NCBI GenBank assembly: GCA_937941765.1
Contig: CALDGQ010000102.1
Coordinates: 1-64,000, forward strand
DNA length: 64,000 nucleotides
Direction of reading: 5' to 3'
Source: an uncultured Saprospiraceae bacterium
Lineage (GTDB): Bacteria > Bacteroidota > Bacteroidia > Chitinophagales > Saprospiraceae
Below are positions 28,245 through 37,574 of the stretch, piece by piece. The notes below the pieces were generated by a model. It was not told the origin of the DNA. It worked only from the letters and a program-made list of their open reading frames with translations, and made no database searches. Both the position numbers and the translations under genes were made by a program. Positions within the stretch are counted from its first letter, which is position 1. Each line of letters opens with the position of its first letter.

Positions 28245-30041
28245 ATGCAAAAACTGCTTTACACACTAGTTCTTATTACGACGACCTATTTTTTAAGTGC
28301 TCAAGGTTCCGCCCTGATTATGGGTAATGAAGCCTATCATACCATGGACCGATTGTCAATAAAAAGTGGAATTGATGCACCGTTTCATACTTCTTTGAAA
28401 AATTACAATCGCAAAGATATTACCAATTATGCAACCGCATTAGATTCACTCAATATTGAGTTGACGGAATTGGATAAAGAAGATCTGCAATTTATTTTTC
28501 GAGATAATAATGAATGGTTGAAAACTTCTGAATTTGCAACAACAGTTGCAGGTAAGAGAGAAAGTGTAGAAAATAGAATCTATGTAGATAGCACCCAAAC
28601 ATTTTACACACTAGGTGCAACACAAATGGAACAAAGTGCCAAAAGCGACAACTACTTTTTATCCAATCGCCCCATTTTGAAATACTTTTATAAAACTCCT
28701 GCTAACTTCTTAGAAATTGACAAAAAATATTTCCACCTAAGAGTCAATCCAATTATTGATTTTAAACTTGGAAAAGATACGGAAGATGAAGAATTGATTT
28801 TTAACAATACTCGTGGTGTAGAGTTGAGAGGTGGTATTGATGATAGAATTTTCTTTTATACCAACATTGTAGAGACGCAAGCTAGATTTCCAGAATATGT
28901 AAGAAAGTTTGTTGATAAAAATGAAGTGGTCCCAAATGCAGGATTGTTTAAAAAATACGAAAGTAGTATTTTCAATATTACGGATGGATATGATTATTTA
29001 AACGCAAAAGGGTTTTTAGGTTTTAATATTACAAAACATGTTGGCGTTCAATTTGGACACGGCAAGAATTTTATTGGGAATGGAATGAGATCCCTTCTGT
29101 TGTCTGATTTTGCGACCAATTATTTTTATCTCAAATTGAATACGAAAGTTTGGAAATTTAATTATCAAAATATTTTTGCCGAATTAGTACCTGGTTCAAA
29201 AAGTAAAATTGTTGATGAATTATTGCCAAAAAAATATACTGCAACTCATCATTTAAGTTACAATGTCACACCAGATATTAATGTCGGAATTTTTGAATCA
29301 ATAGTTTTTAGTAGAAATAATCAGTTTGAATTACAATATCTTAATCCCATCATTTTGTATCGATCAATTGAGCAGCAAATAGGAAGCCCTGACAATGCAT
29401 TGTTAGGTATTGATGTGAAATGGAATTTCTTAAACCAATTTTCATTATACGGTCAACTGGTTTTGGATGAATTTAAATTTGATGAATTGGTAACAAACAA
29501 CAATGGTTGGTGGGCTAATAAATATGGAATACAAGCAGGATTGAAATACATTGATGCTTTTGGTGTGGATCATCTTGATTTGCAATTTGAAGCGAATATT
29601 GTGCGACCTTATACTTATACTCATCGTGATAGTTCTGCTAGTTATACGCACTTCAATCAAGCACTTGCACATCCGCTTGGTGCCAATTTCAAAGAGTACA
29701 TGGGTAATATCAGATATGTGCCTGTCAAGAATTTAATCATCAATGCAAGAGTCGCTTATTTTGAACAAGGAGAAGATGATTTAGGGTCAAATTGGGGAAG
29801 TGATATCTTGCTTTCACATAATACACGAGAACTGGAATACGGAAATGAAATCGGACAAGGAATCAGTTCTACCACTTTGGTTGGAAGATTAAATGTGAGT
29901 TATCAAGTGTTTCACAATATGTTTGTAGACCTCGATTACCTATATCGAAATCAAGAAAATGATCTGAATGAAACTCGGAAAACCAATTATATCGGTGGTG
30001 GTATTCGTATTAATTTGGCTAGACAGCGGATGGAATTTTAA
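28245..30041 (+). CDS. Outer-membrane beta-barrel, capsule-assembly Wzi / gliding RemB-like
   Basis: 598 residues with a signal peptide (1-19, ending FLSAQ). Residues ~150-598 are dominated by amphipathic strands. Recognisable stretches are VQFGHGKNFIGNGMRSLLLSD, LSYNVTPDINVGIFESIVF, ELQYLNPIILYRSIEQQIGS and ALLGIDVKWNFLNQFSLYGQL, the pattern of the Wzi-like family that in flavobacteria includes the gliding protein RemB. It ends in Phe, as outer-membrane barrels do. Wzi binds group 1 capsule at the cell surface; here the protein could anchor the polysaccharide made by the cluster from 37575 on, which is inference. A capsule-unrelated gliding role is the alternative. Confidence 0.7.
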   Translation: MQKLLYTLVLITTTYFLSAQGSALIMGNEAYHTMDRLSIKSGIDAPFHTSLKNYNRKDITNYATALDSLNIELTELDKEDLQFIFRDNNEWLKTSEFATTVAGKRESVENRIYVDSTQTFYTLGATQMEQSAKSDNYFLSNRPILKYFYKTPANFLEIDKKYFHLRVNPIIDFKLGKDTEDEELIFNNTRGVELRGGIDDRIFFYTNIVETQARFPEYVRKFVDKNEVVPNAGLFKKYESSIFNITDGYDYLNAKGFLGFNITKHVGVQFGHGKNFIGNGMRSLLLSDFATNYFYLKLNTKVWKFNYQNIFAELVPGSKSKIVDELLPKKYTATHHLSYNVTPDINVGIFESIVFSRNNQFELQYLNPIILYRSIEQQIGSPDNALLGIDVKWNFLNQFSLYGQLVLDEFKFDELVTNNNGWWANKYGIQAGLKYIDAFGVDHLDLQFEANIVRPYTYTHRDSSASYTHFNQALAHPLGANFKEYMGNIRYVPVKNLIINARVAYFEQGEDDLGSNWGSDILLSHNTRELEYGNEIGQGISSTTLVGRLNVSYQVFHNMFVDLDYLYRNQENDLNETRKTNYIGGGIRINLARQRMEF

Positions 30042-30205
30042 GCCGGAGGCTTAAAATTAATGTAAAATGTAAAATTAAAAATGTAAAATAACGCTTGTTT
30101 CGTGTCCATGCGTGTGTTACGTACAAAGACAATACATGAATACGTATGCTTTTTTTTTTCAAAAAAAGGCTCTATGTTGAATAGAATGGGTGATTTATAA
30201 TTTTT

Positions 30206-30297
30206 ACGTGAAATTCACGTCTCACTCGCGAAGCAGCCCTCCTTTTTTCAAGGAGGGTCGAAACGAAGTTTCGGGGTGGATCCTGCGCATGAGGATC
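30206..30297. repeat. Array of four consecutive hairpins, candidate dispersed intergenic repeat
   Basis: Four short perfect inverted repeats: ACGTGAA/TTCACGT (30206-30220), CCCTCCTT/AAGGAGGG (30237-30257), CGAAAC/GTTTCG (30259-30273) and GATCCT/AGGATC (30279-30297). The segment is far more GC-rich than its surroundings. The middle part resembles intergenic repeats I know from Bacteroidota, but copy number cannot be judged from one window. Confidence 0.65.
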
Positions 30298-30414
30298 AAA
30301 AAGTTCATATACTTCGCTCTCTTAAAGACTTTTGTCGGTTCAACAATGTCCTGCGTTTAGTGGATGCACCACCTAGAATTTTACCCACTCTAATCAATAT
30401 AGCACTCAAAAAAA

Positions 30415-30442
30415 AATCGTTATCACCAAAGCAATAACGATT
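30415..30442 (-). terminator. Bidirectional intrinsic terminator
   Basis: AATCGTTAT pairs with ATAACGATT; an A-run precedes it and CTTTTT follows, so it has a T-run on either strand, the longer one on the minus strand (reading out of the cys operon). Confidence 0.75.
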
Positions 30443-30550
30443 CTTTTTATCTTTTAAAACTTAACAAAGATTTGTTTCGATTTTTCGTCTGCATCACTCA
30501 CACTAGCACACAAAACAAGGTCTTATTTTAAATTTTTCATTTTACATTCT

Positions 30551-30575
30551 AAAAAAAATGCTTTGCATTTTTTTT
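30551..30575 (-). terminator. Terminator directly at the cysN stop codon
   Basis: An 11-bp perfect inverted repeat, AAAAAAAATGC and GCATTTTTTTT, with a three-base loop overlaps the minus-strand stop codon of cysN. Confidence 0.6.
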
Positions 30576-31860
30576 AAATAATCATCCCAGCAGCCATCGT
30601 CTCATTCGTAGCTTCATCAACAAACAATAAACTTCCGGTCACTCTGTTTTTACGATATGGATCATAAAATAATGGAGAAGTAGTACGGATAACCACTCTA
30701 GCAATATCATTCATTTTGACATTTAAATCTTCCGTATCTCTGTGAAGTGTATTAATATCTAATTTGTATCGAATTTCTTTCACCACACATCTAGCTTCTT
30801 TGGTCGTATGAAGAATTGTATATTTTCCGCGCTCTCTCAAAGGCTTACTTTCATTGAACCAACAAACCATTACTTCTAAATCTTGACTAACTTCTGGTTT
30901 GTTATTTTCACGGACAATCATGTCACCACGGCTGATGTCAATCTCATCTTCTAACAATACAGTAACAGCCATTGGAGGGTGTGCTACTTCGATTTCGCCA
31001 TCATAAGTATCAATCTTTTTAATCTTACTTGTGAATCCAGAAGGCAACACCATTACTTCATCACCTTTCTTCATAATACCTCCGGCAACACGTCCACCAT
31101 AGCCACGGTAATCATGGAATTCATCCGTATTTGGACGAATCACATATTGAACCGGGAAACGATTGTCAATAAAATTATGATCAGAACCAATGTGTACATT
31201 TTCTAAATAATACATTAAAGTCGTACCATCGTACCAAGGCATATTCTCAGATTTCTTCACCACATTATCTCCTTTCAATGCAGAGATCGCAATAAAGTGA
31301 ATATCTGTAACATCCAATTTAGAAGAGAATTGAGAAAACTCATCTTTGATTTTTTCAAATACCTCTTCACTATAATCAACCAAGTCCATCTTATTGACGC
31401 AAACCAATAAATGTGGAATTTTCAATAAAGAAGAAATGAAAGAGTGACGTCTAGTTTGTTCCGAAATTCCTTTTCTAGCATCAATTAATATCAATGCTAC
31501 GTTAGAAGTAGAAGCACCTGTCACCATGTTACGTGTATACTGGATGTGTCCAGGACAATCTGCAATGATGAACTTTCTTTTTGGAGTCGAGAAATATCGG
31601 TAGGCCACATCAATGGTGATACCTTGTTCCATTTCTGCTTTCAAACCATCAGTCAATAATGCCAAGTTTACTTCTGATTCGCCACGTTTCTCACTACTTT
31701 TTTTGATCATCTCATATTGATCTTCGAAGATCGACTTACTATCATAAAGTAGTCTTCCAATCAAAGTACTCTTTCCATCATCTACACTTCCTGCAGTTGT
31801 AAAACGCAATAATTCTTTTTCCTGGTAATCTGGGATTCCGTTTTTATTTTTATCTATCAT
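30574..31860 (-). CDS. cysN: Sulfate adenylyltransferase subunit 1 (GTPase)
   Basis: 428 residues from the ATG at 31860; an in-frame ATG at 31938 would add 26 residues unlike any family N terminus, so it is rejected. GTP-binding motifs are clear: GSVDDGKST (~24-32), DCPGHIQYTRNM and NKMDLVDYSEE. Elongation-factor-like beta-barrel domains follow. CysN hydrolyses GTP to drive adenylyl transfer to sulfate by CysD, giving APS. It is third in the minus-strand cysC-cysD-cysN unit. No APS/PAPS reductase or sulfite reductase gene accompanies it here, so the product may serve sulfotransferases. Confidence 0.95.
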   Translation of the reverse strand: MIDKNKNGIPDYQEKELLRFTTAGSVDDGKSTLIGRLLYDSKSIFEDQYEMIKKSSEKRGESEVNLALLTDGLKAEMEQGITIDVAYRYFSTPKRKFIIADCPGHIQYTRNMVTGASTSNVALILIDARKGISEQTRRHSFISSLLKIPHLLVCVNKMDLVDYSEEVFEKIKDEFSQFSSKLDVTDIHFIAISALKGDNVVKKSENMPWYDGTTLMYYLENVHIGSDHNFIDNRFPVQYVIRPNTDEFHDYRGYGGRVAGGIMKKGDEVMVLPSGFTSKIKKIDTYDGEIEVAHPPMAVTVLLEDEIDISRGDMIVRENNKPEVSQDLEVMVCWFNESKPLRERGKYTILHTTKEARCVVKEIRYKLDINTLHRDTEDLNVKMNDIARVVIRTTSPLFYDPYRKNRVTGSLLFVDEATNETMAAGMII

Positions 31861-32005
31861 GATTTTTATTTGTTCTATATATATTGTTTTGGATTTTTCA
31901 CCATTTAAGAAGTTTAAGGAAAAAACATGTAAGATCATATTAGCTACTTAAATGCCTCTTAAATGGTTTTGAACTCTATGTCTTATATGGTTAAAAACAA
32001 AGAAG

Positions 32006-32908
32006 CTAAAAATATCCCTTTTTCTTTCTGTCTTCCATAGACGTTTCAGAACGCTTATCATCAGATCGACCACCTCTTTCTGTATGGCGAGTGGTTTCAA
32101 TTTCTACAATAATTTTTTCTAAAGTATCTGCTTCTGAAACAACTGCACCTGTGCAAGTCATGTCTCCGATCGTTCTAAAACGAATCTGCATGTTTTTGAC
32201 TTCTTCTCCTGGCTTTTTGTTCAAATAATCAGAATCCGCTAAGATGATACTATCACGAATGACAACATCTCTAGTATGAGCAGTGTATAACATTGGTAAT
32301 GGAACTTCCTCCATCGCTAAGTATTGCCAAACATCCAATTCCGTCCAGTTACTAATTGGGAATACACGGAAATGTTCACCCATTAATTTTTTACCATTAA
32401 AGAGATTCCATAATTCTGGTCGTTGGTTCTTTGGAGCCCATTGACCGAATTCATCTCTATGAGAAAAGAAACGTTCTTTAGCTCTTGCTTTTTCTTCATC
32501 ACGACGAGCACCACCAAGTGCAGCATCAAATTTTCCTTTTTCTAATTCATCTAACAATACAGCTGTTTGTAAGCCATTGCGACTTGCATTGAAACCTTTT
32601 TCCTCTACAACCATTCCCGTCTTGATAGCTTCATCAACCGATCCAACAATTAATTTTGCTCCTAATTTTGCCATCAATTCATCTCTGAATTTTATAGCTT
32701 CAGGAAAGTTGTGTCCAGTGTCAATGTGTAAGAATGGAAACGGAATGCGAGCAGGATAAAATGCTTTACTCGCCAAATAAGTCATCAAAATGGAATCCTT
32801 TCCACCAGAAAACATTAGTACTGGATTTTCAAATTGAGCAGCCACTTCACGTATAACAAAAATGGATTCTGCTTCAAGTTCTTTTAAGTGATTTAATCTA
32901 TAGTTCAT
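32006..32908 (-). CDS. cysD: Sulfate adenylyltransferase subunit 2
   Basis: 300 residues, the usual length. The PP-loop FSGGKDSILM (~33-42) binds ATP; further family blocks are HIDTGHNFPEAIKFRD, GGARRDEEKARAKERFFSHRD, FPISNWTELDVWQYL and the C-terminal tail ERGGRSDDKRSETSMEDRKK. It makes APS from ATP and sulfate together with CysN. It is separated from cysC by eight bases and from the cysN start by about 145 bases. Confidence 0.97.
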   Translation of the reverse strand: MNYRLNHLKELEAESIFVIREVAAQFENPVLMFSGGKDSILMTYLASKAFYPARIPFPFLHIDTGHNFPEAIKFRDELMAKLGAKLIVGSVDEAIKTGMVVEEKGFNASRNGLQTAVLLDELEKGKFDAALGGARRDEEKARAKERFFSHRDEFGQWAPKNQRPELWNLFNGKKLMGEHFRVFPISNWTELDVWQYLAMEEVPLPMLYTAHTRDVVIRDSIILADSDYLNKKPGEEVKNMQIRFRTIGDMTCTGAVVSEADTLEKIIVEIETTRHTERGGRSDDKRSETSMEDRKKKGYF

Positions 32909-32916
32909 AATAATTA

Positions 32917-33516
32917 TTATTCAAAAGTAAGGGTAGGTTTTAAAAATTCATAGAGTTTATCAACAGAAGTTGCTACATCATCAGCACCAGTATCCACCAC
33001 CCAAGCTGGATCAGTTGGAATTTCGTAAGGAGAATCAATGCCAGTAAAGCCTTTTATTTCTCCAGCACGTGCTTTTTTATAAAGCCCTTTTACATCTCTT
33101 TCTTCACACATTTCTAGTGATGCTTTGATATAGACCTCAATGAAATTATCGGGACCGATAATTTCTTTAGCCATGTTTCGCATTTTTATTGTTGGACTAA
33201 TGAAAGAGTTGATTGTTATAACACCGCAATTCAAAAAGAGTTTGGACACTTCAGATATCCTTCTGATATTTTCCAATCGATCAGCCAACTCAAAACTCAA
33301 GTTGTTGTTAATACCACTACGAATATTGTCTCCATCAAGGACTTGACAGAAAAAATTGTTTTTAAACAACTTCCGTTCTAGTGCTTCTGCAATTGTGCTT
33401 TTTCCAGAACCAGAGAGGCCAGTCATCCAAATGACTCGGCTGTTTTGTTTAAGGATATTTTCTCGATCACCACGACCGACAAGCTTATCAAAAATTGGAT
33501 GAATATTTTCTGCCAC
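32917..33516 (-). CDS. cysC: Adenylylsulfate kinase
   Basis: 199 residues with a GTG start. The P-loop GLSGSGKS (residues 33-40) is followed by DGDNIRSGINNNLSF, the APS-binding arginine/aspartate block and KGLYKKARAGEIKGFTGIDSPYE. It phosphorylates APS to PAPS, the donor for sulfotransferases. It is the first gene of the minus-strand cysC-cysD-cysN unit and is divergent from metH. Two sulfotransferase genes in the polysaccharide cluster (58238, 63040) are plausible consumers. Confidence 0.95.
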   Translation of the reverse strand: MAENIHPIFDKLVGRGDRENILKQNSRVIWMTGLSGSGKSTIAEALERKLFKNNFFCQVLDGDNIRSGINNNLSFELADRLENIRRISEVSKLFLNCGVITINSFISPTIKMRNMAKEIIGPDNFIEVYIKASLEMCEERDVKGLYKKARAGEIKGFTGIDSPYEIPTDPAWVVDTGADDVATSVDKLYEFLKPTLTFE

Positions 33517-33703
33517 AGGATTAAAATGTTATTGATAAAATTAATCTAAAGTTAAGGGTTTCTTAAGGTGGAGTTACAGGAAACAAATTTTTACAAAAAT
33601 TGTATCTATTATAGCAAATACAAGGTACAAAGGTAATTAATTTAATACTTTTGTGTTCGATTTTCTTTATATCCCTTTCCTTTAAAATATAGACTTAATA
33701 GAT

Positions 33704-36700
33704 ATGGCAAAAAATACTATTTACAACATCATCAATGAGCGGATTTTAGTCCTGGATGGCGCTATGGGAACGATGGTTCAACAATATAATTTAGAGGAAA
33801 AAGATTTCCGTGGAGATCGATTTGCAGACTTCCACAAGGACGTTATGGGTAATAATGACTTATTATCAATTACTCGCCCTGATATCATTGAAGCGATTCA
33901 TAAGGCATATCTTGAAGCTGGGGCAGATATTATTGAGACAAACACATTCAGTAGTACTTCGATAGCTCAAGCTGATTATGAAATGGAATCGTTGGCTTAT
34001 GAACTAAATTTTGAATCTGCTAAAGTTGCTAGAAAAGCTGCAGATGACTATACCAAAAAGAATCCAAATAAGCCAAGGTTTGTTGCTGGTGCATTAGGTC
34101 CAACCAATCGTACTGCTTCGCTTTCTCCTGATGTGAACGATCCAGGTTACCGCGCGATTACTTTTGATCAATTGGTAGATGCTTATTATGAACAAACAAA
34201 AGGATTGATTGAAGGTGGAGTTGATTTGATTTTGGTAGAAACAATCTTTGATACTTTAAACTGTAAAGCTGCTTTATTTGCGATTGATAAGTGTTTTGAA
34301 GATCTCGGTAAGAAATTACCAATCATGGTTTCAGGTACGATTACAGATGCAAGTGGACGTACTTTATCTGGACAAACGGTAGAAGCATTCTGGATTTCTG
34401 TTAGCCACATGGACTTGTTTTCTGTTGGGTTGAATTGTGCATTAGGTGCACCTGAAATGAGACCACATATTGAAACATTATCAAAAATTTCCAACAAATA
34501 TATCAGCGCATATCCGAATGCTGGTTTGCCAAATGAATTTGGAGAATACGACCAGTCTGCACAAGAAATGCAACAATACATTCGCGATTTTGCATCTAAT
34601 GGTTTAGTCAATATCATCGGAGGTTGTTGTGGAACGACTCCTGATCATATCAACGCAATGGCAGAAGCTGTTAAAGGATTGAAACCTAGGCAAAAGGCTG
34701 AAAAACAGCAATTTACAGAGTTAAGTGGATTGGAACCACTAATATTTAGAGAGGATTTGAATTTCGTAAATATTGGAGAACGTACGAATGTAACAGGTTC
34801 GGCAAAATTTGCAAGATTGATAAAGTCAGGAAATTATGCGGAAGCATTGTCAGTTGCTCAACATCAAGTAGACGGAGGTGCGCAAATCATCGATGTCAAC
34901 ATGGATGAAGGTCTTTTGGATTCGGAAGAAGCAATGGTTACTTTCCTAAATTTAATCGCATCGGAACCTGACATTTCTAAGTTGCCGATTATGATTGATT
35001 CTTCCAAATTTAGTGTAATTGAAGCAGGTCTAAAATGCATTCAAGGAAAAGGAATCGTCAACTCCATTTCATTGAAAGAAGGAGAAAAAATATTTAAAGA
35101 GCAAGCAAAAACAGTAAAGCGTTATGGAGCTGCAGCCGTAGTAATGGCATTTGATGAAGAAGGACAAGCAGATACCACCGACCGTAAAGTTGAAATTTGT
35201 AAAAGAGCTTATGACATCTTAGTCAATGAAGTTGGATTCAATCCAAATGATATCATTTTTGATCCAAATATTTTTGCAATTGCAACAGGAATAAAAGAGC
35301 ACAATGATTATGCAATACATTTTATTGATGCATGTCGTGAGATTAAAAAGCAATGTCCTGGGGCAAAAATAAGTGGTGGGGTAAGTAACATTTCCTTCTC
35401 TTACCGTGGAAATAATGTCGTCAGAGAAGCAATGCATTCTGCATTCCTATTTCATGCCATCAAAGCTGGTTTAGATATGGGAATTGTAAATGCCGGCCTG
35501 ATAGAAGTATATGACAACATCCCAGCAGATCTTCTAAAATTGGTTGAAGACGTGCTTTTTAATAAGAATGAAGGAGCAACGGAGGCCCTAACGGATTATG
35601 CAGAAAGAGTGAAAGGTGGTGGAATGAAGCTGAAGAAAGACCTTAGTTGGAGAAAAGGAAGTTTGCAAGAACGATTAACCCATTCGTTGGTTCGTGGAAT
35701 TACAGAATTTATTATAGAAGATACGGAAGAAGCACGTTTAGCTGCTAAAACGCCTTTAGATGTAATTGAAGGTCCATTGATGAATGGGATGAATGTAGTA
35801 GGCGATTTATTTGGCGCGGGTAAAATGTTTTTGCCTCAGGTTGTGAAGAGTGCTCGTGTAATGAAACAATCTGTCGCACACTTGAATCCATATATTGAAG
35901 CATTAAAAAGTAAATCAGATCAAGGTTCAAGAGGGAAAATTTTGATGGCGACCGTAAAAGGAGATGTTCATGATATTGGTAAAAATATTGTAGGTGTCGT
36001 GTTAGGTTGCAATAATTATGACATCATCGATATAGGTGTGATGGTTCCTGCGTCTGAAATTTTGAAAAAAGCGAAAGAAGAAAATGTAGATATCATTGGG
36101 TTGAGTGGATTGATTACTCCTTCTTTAGATGAGATGGTTTTTGTTGCAAAAGAAATGGAAAGATTGGGAATGAAAATTCCATTGTTGATTGGTGGTGCAA
36201 CTACTTCCAAAACACATACTGCTGTAAAAATTGAACCACAATATTCTGGTCCGGTGGTGCATGTTTTGGATGCTTCGAGGAGTGTTGCAGTTGCGAGTTC
36301 ATTGTTAACTGATGACAAAGAGGCAACACAAAAATTCAGAGAAGACATTACTGCTGAGTATGAAAAATTAAGAAGCGCAAGAGGAGATAGAAAGTCTTCT
36401 AAGAAGTATATTTCAATTGAAAAAGCACGTAATAACCGTGTTAAAATCGATTGGTCAGATTATACGCCTCCGAAACCTAAACAATTGGGTATCAAGGTGT
36501 TTAAAGATTATAGTTTAGAAGAAATTGCGAAGTATATCGACTGGACACCATTTTTTGCAAGTTGGCAATTGAGAGGTAAATATCCAGCTATTTTGGAAGA
36601 TGAAGTCGTAGGTGTTGAGTCCAAAAAATTGTTCAACGATGCACAAAGTATGTTGCGCAGAATCATTGATGAAAAGTGGTTGACCGCAAATGGAGTGTTT

Positions 36701-37390
36701 GGATTGTTTCCAGCAAATTCAGTTGATCATGATACAATCGAAGTGTATGAAGATAATAAAAGAAAAGAGGTGATGACCTCCTTATTTAGTCTTCGTCAAC
36801 AACGTCAAAAAGCACCAGGTCAACCCAATTTTAGTTTGACAGATTACATTGCTCCAAAGTCATCCAAAAAGAAAGACTACATCGGTGCATTTGCTGTTAC
36901 AACCGGTATTGGAATTGAAAAATGGGTAAAGAAATTTGAAAAAGACCTAGACGATTATAGCGCGATTATGCTAAAAGCTTTAGCTGATAGATTGGCCGAA
37001 GCTTTTACTGAATTGTTGCATAAAAGAGTTCGTAAAGAATTCTGGGGATACGATGCTAAGGAAAAATTATCCAATGATGATTTGATAAGCGAAAAGTACA
37101 ATGGTATCCGTCCTGCTCCAGGGTATCCAGCATGTCCTGAACATACGGAAAAAGCAAAATTATTTGAAATGCTTTTCGCCGAAGAATTAACGGGTATCAA
37201 ATTGACAGAAAGTTTTGCAATGTATCCTGCAGCTGCAGTAAGTGGTTGGTATTTCTCCCATCCTGAATCGAAGTATTTTGGACTTGGAAAAATCGAAAAA
37301 GACCAACTAGAAGATTATGCAACTAAAAAAGAGATGGATATCAAAGTAGCCGAAAAATGGTTGTCACCCGTTCTTAATTACGATGTCTAA
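33704..37390 (+). CDS. metH: Cobalamin-dependent methionine synthase
   Basis: 1228 residues, complete four-module MetH. The homocysteine module (~1-325) has the zinc ligands Cys245, Cys308 and Cys309 ([11 protein letters not shown]); the pterin module (~350-620) has [15 protein letters not shown]; the cobalamin module contains [12 protein letters not shown] with the cobalt-ligating His756 and the GGATTSKTH region; the C-terminal activation module (~900-1228) includes [16 protein letters not shown]. It transfers the methyl group of methyltetrahydrofolate to homocysteine. I looked for a cobalamin or SAM riboswitch in the ~190 upstream bases and saw none. It stands alone between the cys operon and the polysaccharide cluster. 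Confidence 0.98.
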   Translation: MAKNTIYNIINERILVLDGAMGTMVQQYNLEEKDFRGDRFADFHKDVMGNNDLLSITRPDIIEAIHKAYLEAGADIIETNTFSSTSIAQADYEMESLAYELNFESAKVARKAADDYTKKNPNKPRFVAGALGPTNRTASLSPDVNDPGYRAITFDQLVDAYYEQTKGLIEGGVDLILVETIFDTLNCKAALFAIDKCFEDLGKKLPIMVSGTITDASGRTLSGQTVEAFWISVSHMDLFSVGLNCALGAPEMRPHIETLSKISNKYISAYPNAGLPNEFGEYDQSAQEMQQYIRDFASNGLVNIIGGCCGTTPDHINAMAEAVKGLKPRQKAEKQQFTELSGLEPLIFREDLNFVNIGERTNVTGSAKFARLIKSGNYAEALSVAQHQVDGGAQIIDVNMDEGLLDSEEAMVTFLNLIASEPDISKLPIMIDSSKFSVIEAGLKCIQGKGIVNSISLKEGEKIFKEQAKTVKRYGAAAVVMAFDEEGQADTTDRKVEICKRAYDILVNEVGFNPNDIIFDPNIFAIATGIKEHNDYAIHFIDACREIKKQCPGAKISGGVSNISFSYRGNNVVREAMHSAFLFHAIKAGLDMGIVNAGLIEVYDNIPADLLKLVEDVLFNKNEGATEALTDYAERVKGGGMKLKKDLSWRKGSLQERLTHSLVRGITEFIIEDTEEARLAAKTPLDVIEGPLMNGMNVVGDLFGAGKMFLPQVVKSARVMKQSVAHLNPYIEALKSKSDQGSRGKILMATVKGDVHDIGKNIVGVVLGCNNYDIIDIGVMVPASEILKKAKEENVDIIGLSGLITPSLDEMVFVAKEMERLGMKIPLLIGGATTSKTHTAVKIEPQYSGPVVHVLDASRSVAVASSLLTDDKEATQKFREDITAEYEKLRSARGDRKSSKKYISIEKARNNRVKIDWSDYTPPKPKQLGIKVFKDYSLEEIAKYIDWTPFFASWQLRGKYPAILEDEVVGVESKKLFNDAQSMLRRIIDEKWLTANGVFGLFPANSVDHDTIEVYEDNKRKEVMTSLFSLRQQRQKAPGQPNFSLTDYIAPKSSKKKDYIGAFAVTTGIGIEKWVKKFEKDLDDYSAIMLKALADRLAEAFTELLHKRVRKEFWGYDAKEKLSNDDLISEKYNGIRPAPGYPACPEHTEKAKLFEMLFAEELTGIKLTESFAMYPAAAVSGWYFSHPESKYFGLGKIEKDQLEDYATKKEMDIKVAEKWLSPVLNYDV

Positions 37391-37477
37391 ACTATGCAAC
37401 CCTAACAATCAAGCATTAGTGTATTACATATAAATTTTATATATTTGACTTTCCCTCTGAAGCCATGATATTTTAGA

Positions 37478-37510
37478 TACATTTGCCTTTATTTTTACGT
37501 TTAAAGGCAA
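37478..37510 (+). promoter_or_regulatory. Candidate -7 element and hairpin upstream of the polysaccharide export gene
   Basis: TACATTTG at 37478-37485 fits the Bacteroidota -7 consensus TAnnTTTG, but the nearest upstream TTTG (37444) is about 30 bases away, too far to be ideal. Overlapping it, TTGCCTTTA (37483-37491) pairs perfectly with TAAAGGCAA (37502-37510) across ten bases, about 65 bases before the ATG. No T-run follows, so a leader hairpin or operator is likelier than a metH terminator. Confidence 0.4.
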
Positions 37511-37574
37511 TATATAGTATTTTTACCACGCAAATTTTGCATTAGATATTCCCAATATTCATTTACCGTTGACT

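Larger units (their letters stand above)
30042..30573. other. Structured intergenic region with hairpin array and terminators
   Basis: About 530 bases with no credible gene. It starts with a perfect 9-bp hairpin (TTTTAAGCC/GGCTTAAAA, 30036-30056) over the stop codon of the barrel gene, then short AATGTAAAA-type repeats, the hairpin array at 30206-30297, a two-way terminator and the cysN-side terminator. Confidence 0.7.

Noticed and set aside
31861-31938. Upstream ATG extending CysN by 26 residues
   Set aside because: The extra residues (starting ILHVFSLNFLN) do not resemble CysN N termini, while the ATG at 31860 gives a normal protein.
33646-33653. TACTTTTG upstream of metH as a promoter -7 box
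   Set aside because: It fits TAnnTTTG but no TTG lies at a suitable distance upstream, so it was not listed.
33517-33703. A cobalamin or SAM riboswitch before metH
   Set aside because: The gap is under 190 bases and shows none of the recognisable conserved boxes or long paired elements of those riboswitches.
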